From NCBI GenBank assembly GCA_033675545.1, contig JAWDGP010006450.1:1112501-1176500 (forward strand): a DNA stretch of 64,000 nucleotides, read 5' to 3'. This stretch comes from Elysia crispata (Eukaryota; Mollusca; Gastropoda; Plakobranchidae). The notes beneath the pieces were generated by a model that did not search any database, had not been told where the DNA came from, and saw nothing but the letters and a program-made list of their open reading frames with translations. A program made the position numbers and the translations under genes. Numbering within the stretch: position 1 is the stretch's first letter; each line of letters opens with the position of its first letter. Below, one piece after another: positions 1-14,277 of this stretch.

Positions 1-1708
1 CTATCCTGCCAGCAAGACTGCCTGCCAAAAGGTTTTAGTTGATAGAGCCGTAAACTGAGTACAAGACCTCCTGTGCTCGATCCAAACTGCCATATCTGAT
101 CCCATGTATCCAGTCTTCACTTACTAGTATTTTTGCTTAAGTTCTCTGTCTCCCATTATATTTATTCTTTGGGAGATTTTGGGAAAATAAAACTAACAAC
201 AAAATCTTGTGTGCAATTATTTTTCTTCTTGCTCACTAACAAGATCAGTTCATATTCTCTTAAACAAGTCTACATTTGCGTGTCCTTTACACACACATAA
301 TGCACATGGAAATTGTAATTCATTTTTTTGAATTCTTAAGAATATGGATTATCGTGGTTATTCGAAAAAGATGGTTCGTTTTGGGTTTGTGCAAGAAAAA
401 AATGTGAGAGCTAGGCACAAGCCTGTGGATTTAAAATTGGACGTTCTTTTTTTTTTAGTAATCAACAAGAAAGATCAGCATCATCAGTTAGTGCTCGATA
501 ATATTTTGGTTTAACCAAATTTTTCATGCTCCGCCTAAAACCTTCTACTTTGTGAGGTATTATCCATTATAATATTTTAAACACATTAGAGATTGATAAT
601 TCGCTCGTAACGTTTGTGAAATTTAGAGGCTGGAGTTATTGTTCAGTATGTCTTCTATACGCATTCAAATAATACATGGATCTTTTACGATTGTTATTGT
701 TTAAAGTCCTTCATGTCTACCTGAGAGTCTTACATAGGAAAAAGATTCATCAACAATAACGCTCCCATTATGATGTTAATATTAATTGCCAAGTCGTTTT
801 CTTCCTTTTTCGATTACCCAAAGAGCACTCAGTGTGAGTTATGACTTAGTCTAGTTGAGCTTATCTTGCAATTCCCAAAAACATTTCGTGTCCTCCCATC
901 TAAAATATTAACCGCTTCCTCTTTCAGACGCACCTGGCTGCAGTGTATCTCTACGCCATGTCTCCTGCCAACGGTTTTGAGCGGCGCGGAACCCCAAGCA
1001 GAGGTCGCCAATAATTCGCTAGGGTCGACAGACAGTCGCCCGCCAAGCAGGGAGACCACTGTAGTGTCTAGTGATAGGACTCTGGCATCACGGAAACCTC
1101 TTTGCCTCGTATCTAGCTAACGACAAGAAACGAAAGTATAAATATATCGTGTTCTTATCGTTTTTGCGTCTCTGCTAGGGAAAAAAAGAACGTTCGAGAC
1201 AAGGCGACCCGCACTGCTGCTATTTTATGAATGCCACCCGTGGAAGGAACACAAAACAGATACCTGGGACAGCGCTAAATGGTGGCGTGTTCAGTGTATT
1301 GCTAACAGCGTGGTTGTCACGGCGCAAGAGAGCATTTACATCGGTAGCAGCTACGGCCAACCACAAATGGAGGCACATATGCTAGTAAAGTGTCCTTTCC
1401 TTTTTTAAGGAATATCGACGAGATCGTAATTCATGTTTCATTTAAAAAACAAAATCATCATAAAAGTACCTTTTCGTTAAACCTTTGAAGATTATAATCA
1501 ATATGCAGCTGATCCCCGAGAGAAATTCATGAACAAAACAATGAAAACAACACGAAATACTTGGAAAATAAATTTGAAACAATAAAACACATGCTTTCCT
1601 CTCAACTCTTGCGTATGAAGATCATTTAAAAAATCCATTGCCCTATTGGGTTCCACTAATATATAATATTGCACAAAGTCTGGATTCGTTGCGAAATCAT
1701 TAAACGGT

Positions 1709-1711
<3 letters not shown>

Positions 1712-1766
<55 letters not shown>
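1712..1766. repeat. Homopolymer of 55 G
   Basis: An uninterrupted G run on the plus strand, followed by CGGAGAAGGG. Its exact length is likely to vary between reads. Confidence 0.95.
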
Positions 1767-3382
1767 CGGAGAAGGGATCGAATTTTAAAATTCATTGCCT
1801 ATTGGACCTTTTTTGTATTATCAGGCCTAACACCTTTTTTTTTTCTATTGTATCATTTAGCATCCAAAATGTTTTGTTTTTTTTTCAATCATGCATCGAG
1901 GCACAAATAAATTTCAATGATATTTTTTAACATTGGTGCACTCTAGTTAAAAGTCTGTTAATGTTGGATTTAATTTATTTGTATCTTGTCCATTTTTATC
2001 AGTTTGAATTGTATTTATGATTTTAGGAAATAAAAATGCGAATGTATGGAAGCGTCCATTTGAACAATCCTACATCTATGAAGCCAAAGAAAGATTTAAT
2101 GTGGTTAAAGCAACGGCTATAGTTACATTACATAAAATAAACATGAATTCCAAAAGATTTATCTCTATATTGTAGATTATCAGTTCAATCAAAACTAAAT
2201 TCTTTTTGTATTTTTGCCTCTTTGCATTGTCAAGTCAAAAATAAATTCAAATCAATGGGCTAGAGTCTTTTTTTCAAAGTTATATGATTATTTTATTATA
2301 AGGATCATCTGTTAAAGAGGATATTGATTAACAAATAGTTGTTTCCTATGTAAGATCTAAGTAGGAATAAATAACACTGCTAGGTTATAATCTTTAATTT
2401 ACATCTTTTGTTTACCAAATAAATTCAAACAATTGAAAAATTTAATTCAACATAAAATATTATGAGTTTATCATTACTATGACCAATGGAATTAGAAGAT
2501 TAACTCAAATAAAACTGGGTTATATGATAGAATTTTTTGATAGATGCTATAGTTTTATTAGATTTTGTTGCAATTGCTTTGGCGCTCTTTTTCTGATCAC
2601 AATAACTAATTGCAATAAAAATAATGTTTTTTCCTTCATCGCTTTAAATATTTGCGATTGAAACAGGATTAAACAACACACTGGGGCATTACTATACATA
2701 ATATATCTTCCCATCTCAATCTGTTTATCAAAGGTAACACCTGGTAACACCATCATTCTGCTAGTACTGTTATGCTGTTGTCGTCGAGCGCTTGTAATTT
2801 CGAGCTAAATAGAAAGAAGTCTCCGGCTTCCTTCTACTATTATATTCTGAATTGCATTATGTTTTCAAATCATGCGTCGCTTGCAGTTTGTTTTTTGCTT
2901 TGTTTTTTTTTTTTTTTTTTTGTTGTTGTTGTTTTTTTTTGCTCATATATGATTGAGGTTTTTGTAATAAATGAAGTAATGTACTTATTACGTAGTATTT
3001 TGCACAAAAAATGTCACAAAAAAAAAAACATATTGAATAAAGCCGTAAGTGGAATGCAAAATAATTCCTTATAAAAGGTATATGAATTTTTTTTATGACT
3101 TCGATGAAAAGTCAGGTTAGAGAATTAAATAGAGCTTTTTTTTTGTTTAGTTGTTTGCGAGGAATATTTTTAACTTAAAAAAAAAACCACCTGCCATTTT
3201 TTCTCTTGAACAGCTTAAATTGAATTATTGATCTTTTAATAATTTTGCAACCGTCCATCTTTTTTTTTTTTCGTCCTCATAAAAAATGGATATTCGACAT
3301 ATATCTTTATTTCTTGACATTAAAGAATGGACATTCATTTACTGGCAGATAATAAACCGTAATTGAATTGGTTATTTTTAAT

Positions 3383-3572
3383 CAAGAATCTAATATCATA
3401 TACACCTTATCTCGTCAAAGTTAGCAATAGCTGTACCATGTTCATCAGCATCATTATTATCTTCGATACTTTGGTTGCAAGAATCTAATATCATATACAC
3501 CTTATCTCATCAAAGTTAGCAATAGCTGTACCATGTTCATCAGTTTCATTATTATCTTCGATACTTTGGTTG
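3383..3572. repeat. 95-bp tandem duplication
   Basis: Bases 3,383-3,477 and 3,478-3,572 are adjacent copies differing at only a few positions (tctcGtca/tctcAtca and agcatc/agtttc). Not coding. Confidence 0.95.
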
Positions 3573-4454
3573 CAATGTCACGTCGTTACTTGCCTCAGTG
3601 TAATTCCCCTGCGAGTCACCACTACCATTATTGGCAGCGCCATCATCATCATTATCATCTTCATTTTTATTACCATTCACATCATTATCTCAACCACCAA
3701 CACTGTTATCATTGTCCTTTTAGTATAATTACCACCATGAAAACTGATTATCACTCCCAACAATTTCTTTCTCTTTACTATATTGTATTTTTCTTAGCCA
3801 TTTTATTCGTGATTTGTAATTGTCTATTTCTTTTTTGTTATTTGTGTTACTCTTGATTTCCCCACCTTTGAAACGCCTTAAAATTGAATTGAAACAAATA
3901 ATAAACATGTAATAGACATATACAATGTCGAATTGTTTTACACAGCCACACTGACAGTAAACGGCCCAAGGCAAAAGATGTATAAACTCTAGAAATTTTA
4001 TTTTTTTTTCTCAAACATTAATTTTAAAACATGGATATCTTTCAGCATATTCTACATAATACACGAAAATTCATAGCCTCTAATAAGAGTAGTGCAGAGC
4101 AGTAATACAGAACATTTTACAACATTACTAAGTATTCGAGATAATTTACATGCACTAACACCTGAATTTTACAAAACATTATCACCAGAAGATATTTTAT
4201 GTTGTTAAATTGGTCACATAATTCATGGTTACGATGGTAAGAAAAGTAATCATATACATACAGATTTTTTTCTCCGGAAACATACACCTTTCTTCGTGTA
4301 AACTGCTATTTTCTGATTTTACAATGAATTGTGAATTATGATTTTCAATAACTTTGAGATGACGAGTAAGTTCTGAACAAAGATAAATAATAAAAAAAAC
4401 ACATGATGATATCAAAGATTCTCAAAAGATTACATTTAGCAATCTCTTCTTTTC

Positions 4455-4601
<147 letters not shown>

Positions 4602-5591
4602 CACCAGCATTTAAATAAAGTGACAAAAGATTTTTTTTAAAATATTCCATCAACTAAAATATCTACGCCTTTGTGATTATTCCAATCCTCATAATCTCCC
4701 TCTATATACACTAATCGCGATAAAATTACCACGGTTATCATCAAGGCAACCGATATCATGTAGCCATGCACTCATAAAAGGACGCATTCCATTTCCCGAC
4801 TATTTTAACATGACTGTAAAAATCTTTGTTACATGAGTCTTCACCGATTATCCGATGATCGTTTGTATCGTTGACGCTATCCTTGTCGGCATACCGTTGA
4901 TCTATAACAGAACTAAATGTAGCACATTATATTTATCACCCATTTCTCACCTTGGTCACATATTGTCTGCTCTCTCCAGTCTACTTCTACTTGAATATAC
5001 TTAAAGACATTATTAACTTTTTTTTATTATTTAAAATTTTAAATCCGCTTTATATTTACATGTGATGTTGAAGAAAGATACTGGGTCGCATGAAAACAAA
5101 AAACAAATAAAATAATAAAAAAAGAGAGAAAAATTGATTTCGATAACGAAAAAAAAAATTTTCACAACGGCAGCTGGTTTTTCTCTATCGAAAAGAAGTG
5201 CTCAAACATTAATATTATTTTTCTTTTTAATTTAGACAGGGGTAGTTTTTCAAAACTTAAATAAGAAACCTGATCATAATTACAGAAACAATTGAAAAAA
5301 CAATCCTAAAACAGTGCCTTTTTGTGCCATAAGCTTCGTGGTGAGCTGTACGAAAAGGCTTATAGAAGTCTTATTCACGCCTGAGCTGTCTTTTTCTTCT
5401 GGGCCACGACTGTCCTTTTGTGTATGAGGCTCAAGACGATTTCTCTGCAGTGTAACCTGCTTCACTGAACACTGTGTATTGTGGAAGCCTTTATAAATGA
5501 CTGGAATAACGGAATTTTCTCATTTGCGCCGTTAAGTATGTTTTTCATAATCACCATGTCTACGATTTCCACAGATGAGCGTCGCGAATGT

Positions 5592-5671
5592 GAGAGCTCA
5601 CTTTAACTCCGCTGCCCATACGCGTGTGTGAGAGAGCTCACTTTAACTCCGCTGCCCATACGTGCTGCGGC
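5592..5671. repeat. 40-bp tandem duplication
   Basis: GAGAGCTCACTTTAACTCCG and the following bases are repeated with a 40-bp period (5,592-5,622 and 5,632-5,662 match exactly). Confidence 0.9.
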
Positions 5672-6181
5672 CAACCTGTTCTCCCTTTCGGTTTCTTCTC
5701 TGGACAAGGACTTGAACCTTGGCTGCTGGCTTCGCTCTCTCCATCCTGAATAATGATGGAAAATAAAAACAAGTAAGAGAGTTGCACCAAGTTTTGTGAA
5801 TTATAATGTTATGCTTCATTGGCAGATCATATTAAATTATTTGACTCTATGTAACTATGTTAAAAAAAATGTTTGACCTTTTATTTTTGCGGATTTAAAC
5901 ATAATTTTTTTTACATAAGATAAACTGTATGACCAGAAAATTCTTTGCATGGATTTTTTAAATATATTGATCGTCTTGGTATAATAAATAATTACGACCA
6001 AATAATTATGCTAATTGGAAATACAATATAACTTCAGGTTAATTAAGTAAGTCAGACCTATGACATAATTGTTTAGTCGTGGGAACGAAACAAAAGTATT
6101 TTAGACGTACAAATCGATAGGCGAAAGATAGAAAATGAAAGAATAAGAGATCGAAAGAGATAGAAAAAGATATACAGGAAC

Positions 6182-6184
<3 letters not shown>

Positions 6185-6250
<66 letters not shown>
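6185..6250. repeat. (GA)n microsatellite
   Basis: About 66 bases of pure GA. Confidence 0.97.
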
Positions 6251-6251
<1 letters not shown>

Positions 6252-6576
6252 CAGGGAAAGGGATAGAAAATGAGCACAGGCATATTATGCTGCTGGAATG
6301 TTTGAAATTTATAACAAAAAAAAGCATAAAAAATCAGGAAAGAAATATAAATTCAATTTGTCTTCAGGTTGTTTTCCTACATGACTCCAATAATTACGGC
6401 TTGTTGAGAGACCGACTTAACGCAAAACAAGAAAACCAAAACAAAATCAGGCGAACCAGAGGTTTGCCTTCCAACTCTGGCTAGCATCAGTTTCTGCCTC
6501 TGGTGAGCTTTGTCTTGACATAATGTCGAAATGACGAGTCTAATTACCCTGCTGGTCTGCTGCTTTAAGCAAGGTT

Positions 6577-6957
<381 letters not shown>

Positions 6958-8257
6958 TCTAATGCTAGGCTTTGAACTTCCAGCTAAGGGAAGGGCACGA
7001 TATGTTTCCTTGCACGATAAACGAACTGGGTAACCTGCTGAGCTGCAAACAAGAAACAGTTATTGGGGAGAAAATAGAAGACAAGTGGAGGCGAACGTGG
7101 TTTATGCCAGGGTTTATGGGCGACCCCAGGGATGCCTGAGAGAGAATTTTGGGCAAGGGCGAGGTCACTCTGACCCTTTCCAACTCAATGAATTTAACAG
7201 AGAAATAAGAGCGGAAAAGAAACTTAGGAAGAAGGTGAAAAGTATGGAGAAGATAAAAAAAAGGCATGATTGATTATAATTTTGATAGTAGAGCCTGTGC
7301 ATAGAATTGTTATCTTCTTATCTTTTTCACACCAAAGAAATCTGTATCAGGCATGGCGCATCTTAAAAGATGATGTTCGAAATCCTAGCATGAATAGTGT
7401 CCTTTCGTGTACCGTACAAAATGTTCAATGATATCTTTTTGTACTCAGATGGATAAAGTTAGAGGGTAAAGAGAAAGAGGAAGCGCTAGATAGATCAGCT
7501 GGACTGAAAAATGGGAAGCATGAGTTTCATCGTTATGACATAATGAGACATTTCCATTCGACAAATCATCTTTGGCTTAACGGAAACTTGGGAAACTTAA
7601 AACTTTAGCCAAATAACTTTGGAAGAAACCATACATTCGCCAGGGTGGCAGATAACTTTTTTACAGATTTGTCAACAATGTGTTAATTTATTACTTTATG
7701 ATTCGACGATTCTTCGATAAAGCTTCATATGTGTCTGCAGTTAGTTGTTTGTTGTTTTTTTTTTTGTTTTGGGTTTTGTTTTGGGATTATTTTTTTTTTG
7801 GTTTTTTTTTTTTTTGTTATGTTTTCTTTTGTACTAAATTGAAACCTACAACCAAAACCAAATGAATCATTTATTAGCTTCTGGAGGCAGAAAATAAAAG
7901 ACTTCAGTCATATGAATCAATATTCCTAACTTCAACTTGTAGGTCATTCAGCTTGGTCCATATTTTTTTTTTCATTGTGAGTGTCGTCAAAGTATTAATT
8001 TTGCTTTACAAGGATTCAAATAAATGTCTTACTGAAAAAGTAAAACCTGTATGTAGTTTTAATTACCGAAATTTTCACAGAGAATCTAATACGAGAGAAA
8101 TCGGCGTCAGATTCATAGTTCTGCTCTAGAGTCATCAATTATCTCAGATAGTCTAGTTGAAAAAAAAAAAGGCGAAAGTTGAGTTTAAAACATAAAATGT
8201 GATTTACTGCTACAGCAAGCTAAATTAGCGGGGCAAACTTACTCCGTGTTTCCTCTG

Positions 8258-8581
<324 letters not shown>

Positions 8582-11500
8582 CATTCTTCCTTTCCCAAGG
8601 AATACCTTAATTGGTTTAAGGAAACCATTTATAAGCTGCGAGGTAAGTCAACTCTATTTCGGAGTGCCATGGTTTCTGACTGGCTATCATCATGGCGTTT
8701 ACGACTGGGCTACACGATGGGCGGCAAGCCACTGATAAACGCGAACAGTGTGGGAATCAGAGACGATAAAACCAGTGATTTATTATTTATGTTTATACCC
8801 TGCCCTTAATTTTCACTGCCCAGAAGGAAAAATTAAACGATTCGCTATAACAATAGAACATCCAAGTCGTGTAGACTTATCTTGGTTTAATGTTCTTGTA
8901 AGTCTACGAGTAAGATGTTTTCTTTGTCTATATTCTGAAAGTAAAACCGAAAACAAGTTCAAACATCTACCATATTTTAATATTTTTGCAGCCGCAGAAT
9001 AAACCACCATTCCAGCATAAGATACATGTAAATCCTTTTGTGTATGTGATATTTTTTACGATTTTTTTTTCTTTTTTTTTTTTCTCTTGTTTTGTCGTCA
9101 TATTTAATTTCCCTGTTTCATATTGAACGTATTTTTTTGTCAGCCCTGGTAAATCGGGTTGTACCGGATGGGGAGAGGTCTACGCACTCAGCTTGTACCC
9201 GGCGGCGACCATGTTTTATGTTCAAGTGGAAGTTTCATTAGGCACGTGACGGGTATGAAATTTGACAGCCCTGATGGGAATGCAGTGTGCCAGGGTGCTG
9301 CGCTGAGCGTCTATTCTATAGCGTAGGGATAACAAGATACTCATGTTAATGAACACAAATCAATGGATCATTTTTATTTTGAGTCTAACAGAAAAAGCAA
9401 GGAGAATGGAGTGAAGGTACACCGTACTATTTACTGTAGATCTAGAAATTAAACATTTTCTACGTAACAATTTCTCAATTACCTCAAAGTCTAAAGTACA
9501 TCTTACCAGCCTCAATCGATGGTTAAGGCATTTACTTGCTGGTAATAATCGAACCCTTCAAGCAATCCAAATTCCATGGAATCTTATATCTAGACTTGCC
9601 CTTCTCTGAAATATTTTATCCTTCCCAAGATATACGCTCACATGTTCATTTTCAATTGGCAAAATAAAGGCTAGACAGAAAAAGAAAACTAATAGATAAG
9701 GTACTCCCTCCCCTTCGCCGTTGTTTCTCCTAATAAAGTCGTTCTAGTTGTATTCTATAAAAGGAATCCATTAAAGTATCGCTTGACAAAGCATTATTAG
9801 AAAAGATAGGCTTTATCAGGGCCGACAGGTTTAAGATGCGAAACTATTATCAACGGCGGAGTATAATGCTAGTGATATTGTTCCTTGCCAACTCACCAAG
9901 CCTCTTACTGATTACTCTATGTGCCTCTCATGATAACTTCTACTCTTGGGTGGCCTTTCCGCAACTGTTTTATGGGAGCTCTGACAAGTAATTTAAAAAG
10001 AGAAATGATACTGGTGTTTAGAGATAGAGACAACAGGAAAATGGGGACTTACTCTTAAACAGTTGGAGAGAGTTGCCAGAGGAGGAGATAACCAACAAAT
10101 CCAAAATGGCAGTCTCCTTCCAGACTTTGATGTTATCAGCTCTAAAATGTCAGTCCTCCAAAAGTTGATATTGCATATTGTATTGAAAAAGGAATCGTCA
10201 GTAACTTATTCTTCCATATTCATTCCAATGTAAGAATTCATAAATTTACTAGCCGTGGAAAACGAGAGATCATTAACTTAAAGATATGAAATGCACTTTA
10301 TATCTCACTTAAGACTAGAAACGTAAGATGAAAACATAATCCAAGAGTTACGCCCTTTTGCCACAGACATGCTGTAAGAAGAGCGCGCAGAATGCAGACA
10401 TCGCTCAGCGGGAGTTGTCTGATAACACTCTGGTGCCAGTCAAAGGGCGCAAGGGGGAAATCCCAATTGTTTTTAGATTTGGTTTTCGCCGATTAAAATG
10501 TATCATGCAACGTTTATGTGGCGTTTCTTTTATTGAGTGGAATATAACATTTTTAGAGGAACGGTCATAGGAACTGTTTTGCAAGTGCTTTAACCCAAAA
10601 TTGCCTTTTAGCAAATACAATAGGACATCATTTTGCGTTTTCTTTGTTAAATGTTTCTGAATGTGTATTCTATCTAAACGATGCGCCTCCTAGGTTTGCA
10701 ATAAGTTGGTGCTTATTGCCAGGAGAATGCATTATACTTTCTCCATACCTATGCGAAGACTGTGTTCCATGTCGCTGTAACCCTACAGTCTCAGAACGTA
10801 TTATGCCTCCATCAAGCCAAACTGATGATAAATAAAATTCCATCCCAACCACCAGTCAGTTTATGCCAAGCTTCGAAGGCTTTCTCCGCTTTGCCCACTT
10901 AGCAATCTGGCACCACTTGTATCATTTTTAGCCGAGCTTACAACAGGAAAGCGGTGATATTTTTTGAGATGCCATGACGAGGGGTGTGTCTGTATTCTAG
11001 CACTACTCGACTGTATTGTATAATAGCTAAGCGGCTCTTATTGGGCGTGACTCAGATGCATGAATGACAATTAAAGCACCTCTCTCAGGAAGCCTCAATA
11101 CAGAGATTTATTTCGAAGCAGGATAATTTCTTTGATTACATTTTTCTTTCTTATTAAAAAAAAAATTCTAAAATTTGTCAGAAGTGAGAAGCAGCTTATA
11201 GCTTATCTTAAAAAAGAATTTTTTAGATCTAATTTTCGTTTCACCACAAGGCTATTGAAGTCCCTTTTCCAAAGAAGACAAGAGCTTTCTGTCCCTCTAG
11301 ATTTACCATCCGTGAGGCAAGAAAAATCTACCGACGTGGGAAATGTAAAATTGTCCCCAGAGGTACAAGGAACTGAACGAAAACCTACATTTAAATTATA
11401 CAGACTGGTTTTGTGACTGCGTGAAGCGCTTAGCTCAGTTTATAACAGTTTGGTCAAGAGAGTACATTATGACAGGGAGTCTTAGGGAAATATCCAGAGA

Positions 11501-14012
11501 GGTCTTTCTTGGTTTTCGAGGACTACCGATCAGTCTAACCCCCTAGTAAAGCTTATGAGGTACAACAGCTGTCGCGGTGGATTTAGAGAAAGGCATGTAG
11601 CTAGAATTAACCCTATATATGTAGAGAGCTGAGAGGTAAACACTTATACTGCGGAGTGATAAATTATGTAAACCAAAAACAATCTTAAGCTAAATGCATT
11701 TATTTGTGAATCTGCTATGACAAGGCGATGATATTATTTTCTCGCGAAGATACGAGCGGGTGGTATATCCTACCACTATTCGGCCTTCCGGTGTTAGTAG
11801 CTGCAAGGCTCGTAAAGAGCACAAATGTTAACATATAGTTCTCTGTCTAATAATGCCTGAGATTGCCACAAAGAACAAGGACATCTCAAAAAGGTGGTAC
11901 CTTAAGAATGTAAGAAGGGTGTTAATTTTTTTTCTAGTCCAATAACACTATCCACATTATTATGCTAATTTTTTTAAAATTTCATATTAAATTTCTTTGA
12001 ATAACAAATGGTACTAATAACATCTGTTTAGACACACTCTGAGCACCCAGAAACCGTGTTTTATGTGACTTTAATGGAAGCTTGAGCGATCGAGAGCTGG
12101 CGGTACGGTGTAAAAGGACACATCTGAACACGCGACCAACTGACAACTTCGGCGGACGAGTCTGTCACCCGGCCACTTAGTCTGTGGAGACACGACTTGC
12201 CATGTACTGTGGCACCGTTTGACGGCAGCAAGTGGTCACAAAATGGTCACAGGCAGTCACCGCTGTAGTCGACAAGCCGGTCGATCTCGCAGATGGGGCG
12301 CATGCGCGAAGGGATCTGTTGGGGCGTTCCTATCAGGCGCCGACCAATGGTAATTTAATAAGCGTGTCACATGGGACCAGAGGCAACCGCCGTGAACTAA
12401 GCGGTGTCGGTTACAGATAAACAAAGTGGCTGTCGGTTACAATAAAGGCTTGAAATCCTGTTCAGCATTTTCTTGTGTTTTCTTTTTGTTTTTTTTTTTT
12501 GTTTTTTTCTTATTTCCGGCTCATACTTTTAGATTGCATTCAAATACTACAATTTTTCTTTAAAATACTAAGATAATTCAAACTTTAAATTGCATAGTTG
12601 CTCTATTCGTCTTCTACTGGGACATAACAGTAAGACTTATTTAAATAAGTAAACTATCGTAGTCATTTTCTACCATAAAATAACGGCTAACACTGCAGTA
12701 ACTGTTGATATACGCAGGGAATAAGACAATGAAATGAATACATTATCAAATAAGTGGGAAAATGTTGGATGGGTAAAATGTTATGCTTTTCAATATATGC
12801 AATACTTTGAATTGATGCATGAAGTTCGGACACTATTTGGGTAGTAAGAAAAGCCTTGAAATCTAGGCATTGTTTAGAATCGTTACTAAACGTAAAAAGA
12901 TTGTTATGGTCTTTAGTAGAGTTTCACTAAGATGAAAATAATGGTGTTTCAGCCAAATGTTGAAAAACTCAATGGAAAGAAAACTCAAAGAAACTCTACG
13001 GACCATAAATATTGACACCAAATTAGAAATATGGGGAACAACCAAACAATGAGCCCTATAGAAAGAGAAGGAGAGAGAGACCGAACAGAAACAACACCAC
13101 TTATGACGTCGAAAGGAAAAGGATAAAGAGACAAATGGCTGCAGGGTGCAATAGTATGAGTGCGCAAGATAATAATTATAATGTTGTGCTTTGTCCGAAT
13201 AGCCGACAGACAAAAACAGACCTAACATTTTTTTTCAAAAATACGGGTGATGGTGCATCCCTTCGATCTCGAAATGATCAATTTCATCACAGCTTTATTT
13301 TTCCTTCACCCCTCCCTACAAGCCAAGCTGCTGTGTTTATAGTTAGCTGCTTCTGTTAAGCGATCCCACCAATCAAGCTCATTGTTTCCCCTTGCGTCCG
13401 CAGTGCCAATAACTTGATTACTCGACAGACTGCACGATACAGGCCGAACGAGGATGATGCCACCGCCATGTCCCAGCACTGGATATTTCTGCAAGGATTT
13501 ATTCTCCCGGCCTTCGTGTGAGATTGTTGGTTCTGTTGGAATGAGTGGTCGGTTGGCAGGTTGAAGAAATCCTGGTTTGAGAGCTTTGGGTGCGAGACTG
13601 AAATAGTTGTCCACCATTTTGTGTCCTTTTTTTCTTACGTTTTAAGATGCATGTTACATGAAAAATCATCATGTTGGTGAAGACTGTCCGACTTCTCTAA
13701 ACATAAGACCCAAGAGGCCATCCCTCATCCCCCACACAACCGGAAAAATATTTCAAACAATCGATCAATCTCGTTTTGTTTTATTTAATGTAGTTCATGT
13801 TGGTAAGCTAACCCATTTCCTTCAAGTTCTATGCATTTTAACAATTATTTCAATATTATAGAAAAAAAAAACGTCTACGCATTGTCTCTCACAGTAGAAC
13901 AAAATCCATAGTTAAAGGCTGTAGCGGAAAAATCTGCAGAAAACTATTCACTTGGACGGATGGATTTCCCTTCGCAGTGGATCTCACGTTATCGGGAATG
14001 AGGCGGCCCCAG

Positions 14013-14125
14013 CGTTAATCACCGGGATCCGTCCCAGTGCTGAGGAAAACTAGGAAAGTTGTCGCCCCTTGATACTCTCGGTAATTTGATTAGCTGTGAT
14101 CGTTCGCTGATTAGCTGCGGAACAA
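14013..14125. promoter_or_regulatory. Candidate regulatory cluster with phased TGATTAGCTG sites
   Basis: TGATTAGCTG occurs at 14,087-14,096 and 14,108-14,117, exactly 21 bp apart (two helical turns). A further GTTAATCACC lies near 14,015 and an ACAATCA Sox-like site follows. The patch is GC-richer than its surroundings. It lies about 6.5 kb 3' of the HAND exon. Function is inferred. Confidence 0.25.
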
Positions 14126-14215
14126 TCACATGTTTTGAGGTCATATCCGGGATTGCGCAGGGCTGATACATTCAGATTGAGATGGAGGGGAAGATGGCTG
14201 ATTTGTGATAAGAGT

Positions 14216-14275
<60 letters not shown>
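14216..14275. repeat. (GA)n microsatellite
   Basis: About 55 bases of pure GA. Confidence 0.97.

Positions 14276-14277
<2 letters not shown>

Larger units (their letters stand above)
1..4454. other. No gene seen: AT-rich intergenic DNA
   Basis: Apart from the G run, the 95-bp duplication and T/A homopolymers, I see no exon with family similarity. A GC-richer patch at about 930-1,110 is open on both strands but has no recognisable product. Confidence 0.6.

Noticed and set aside
13306..13617. 103-codon minus-strand ORF
   Set aside because: No recognisable domain and no splice context; a GC-richer patch makes chance openness likely.
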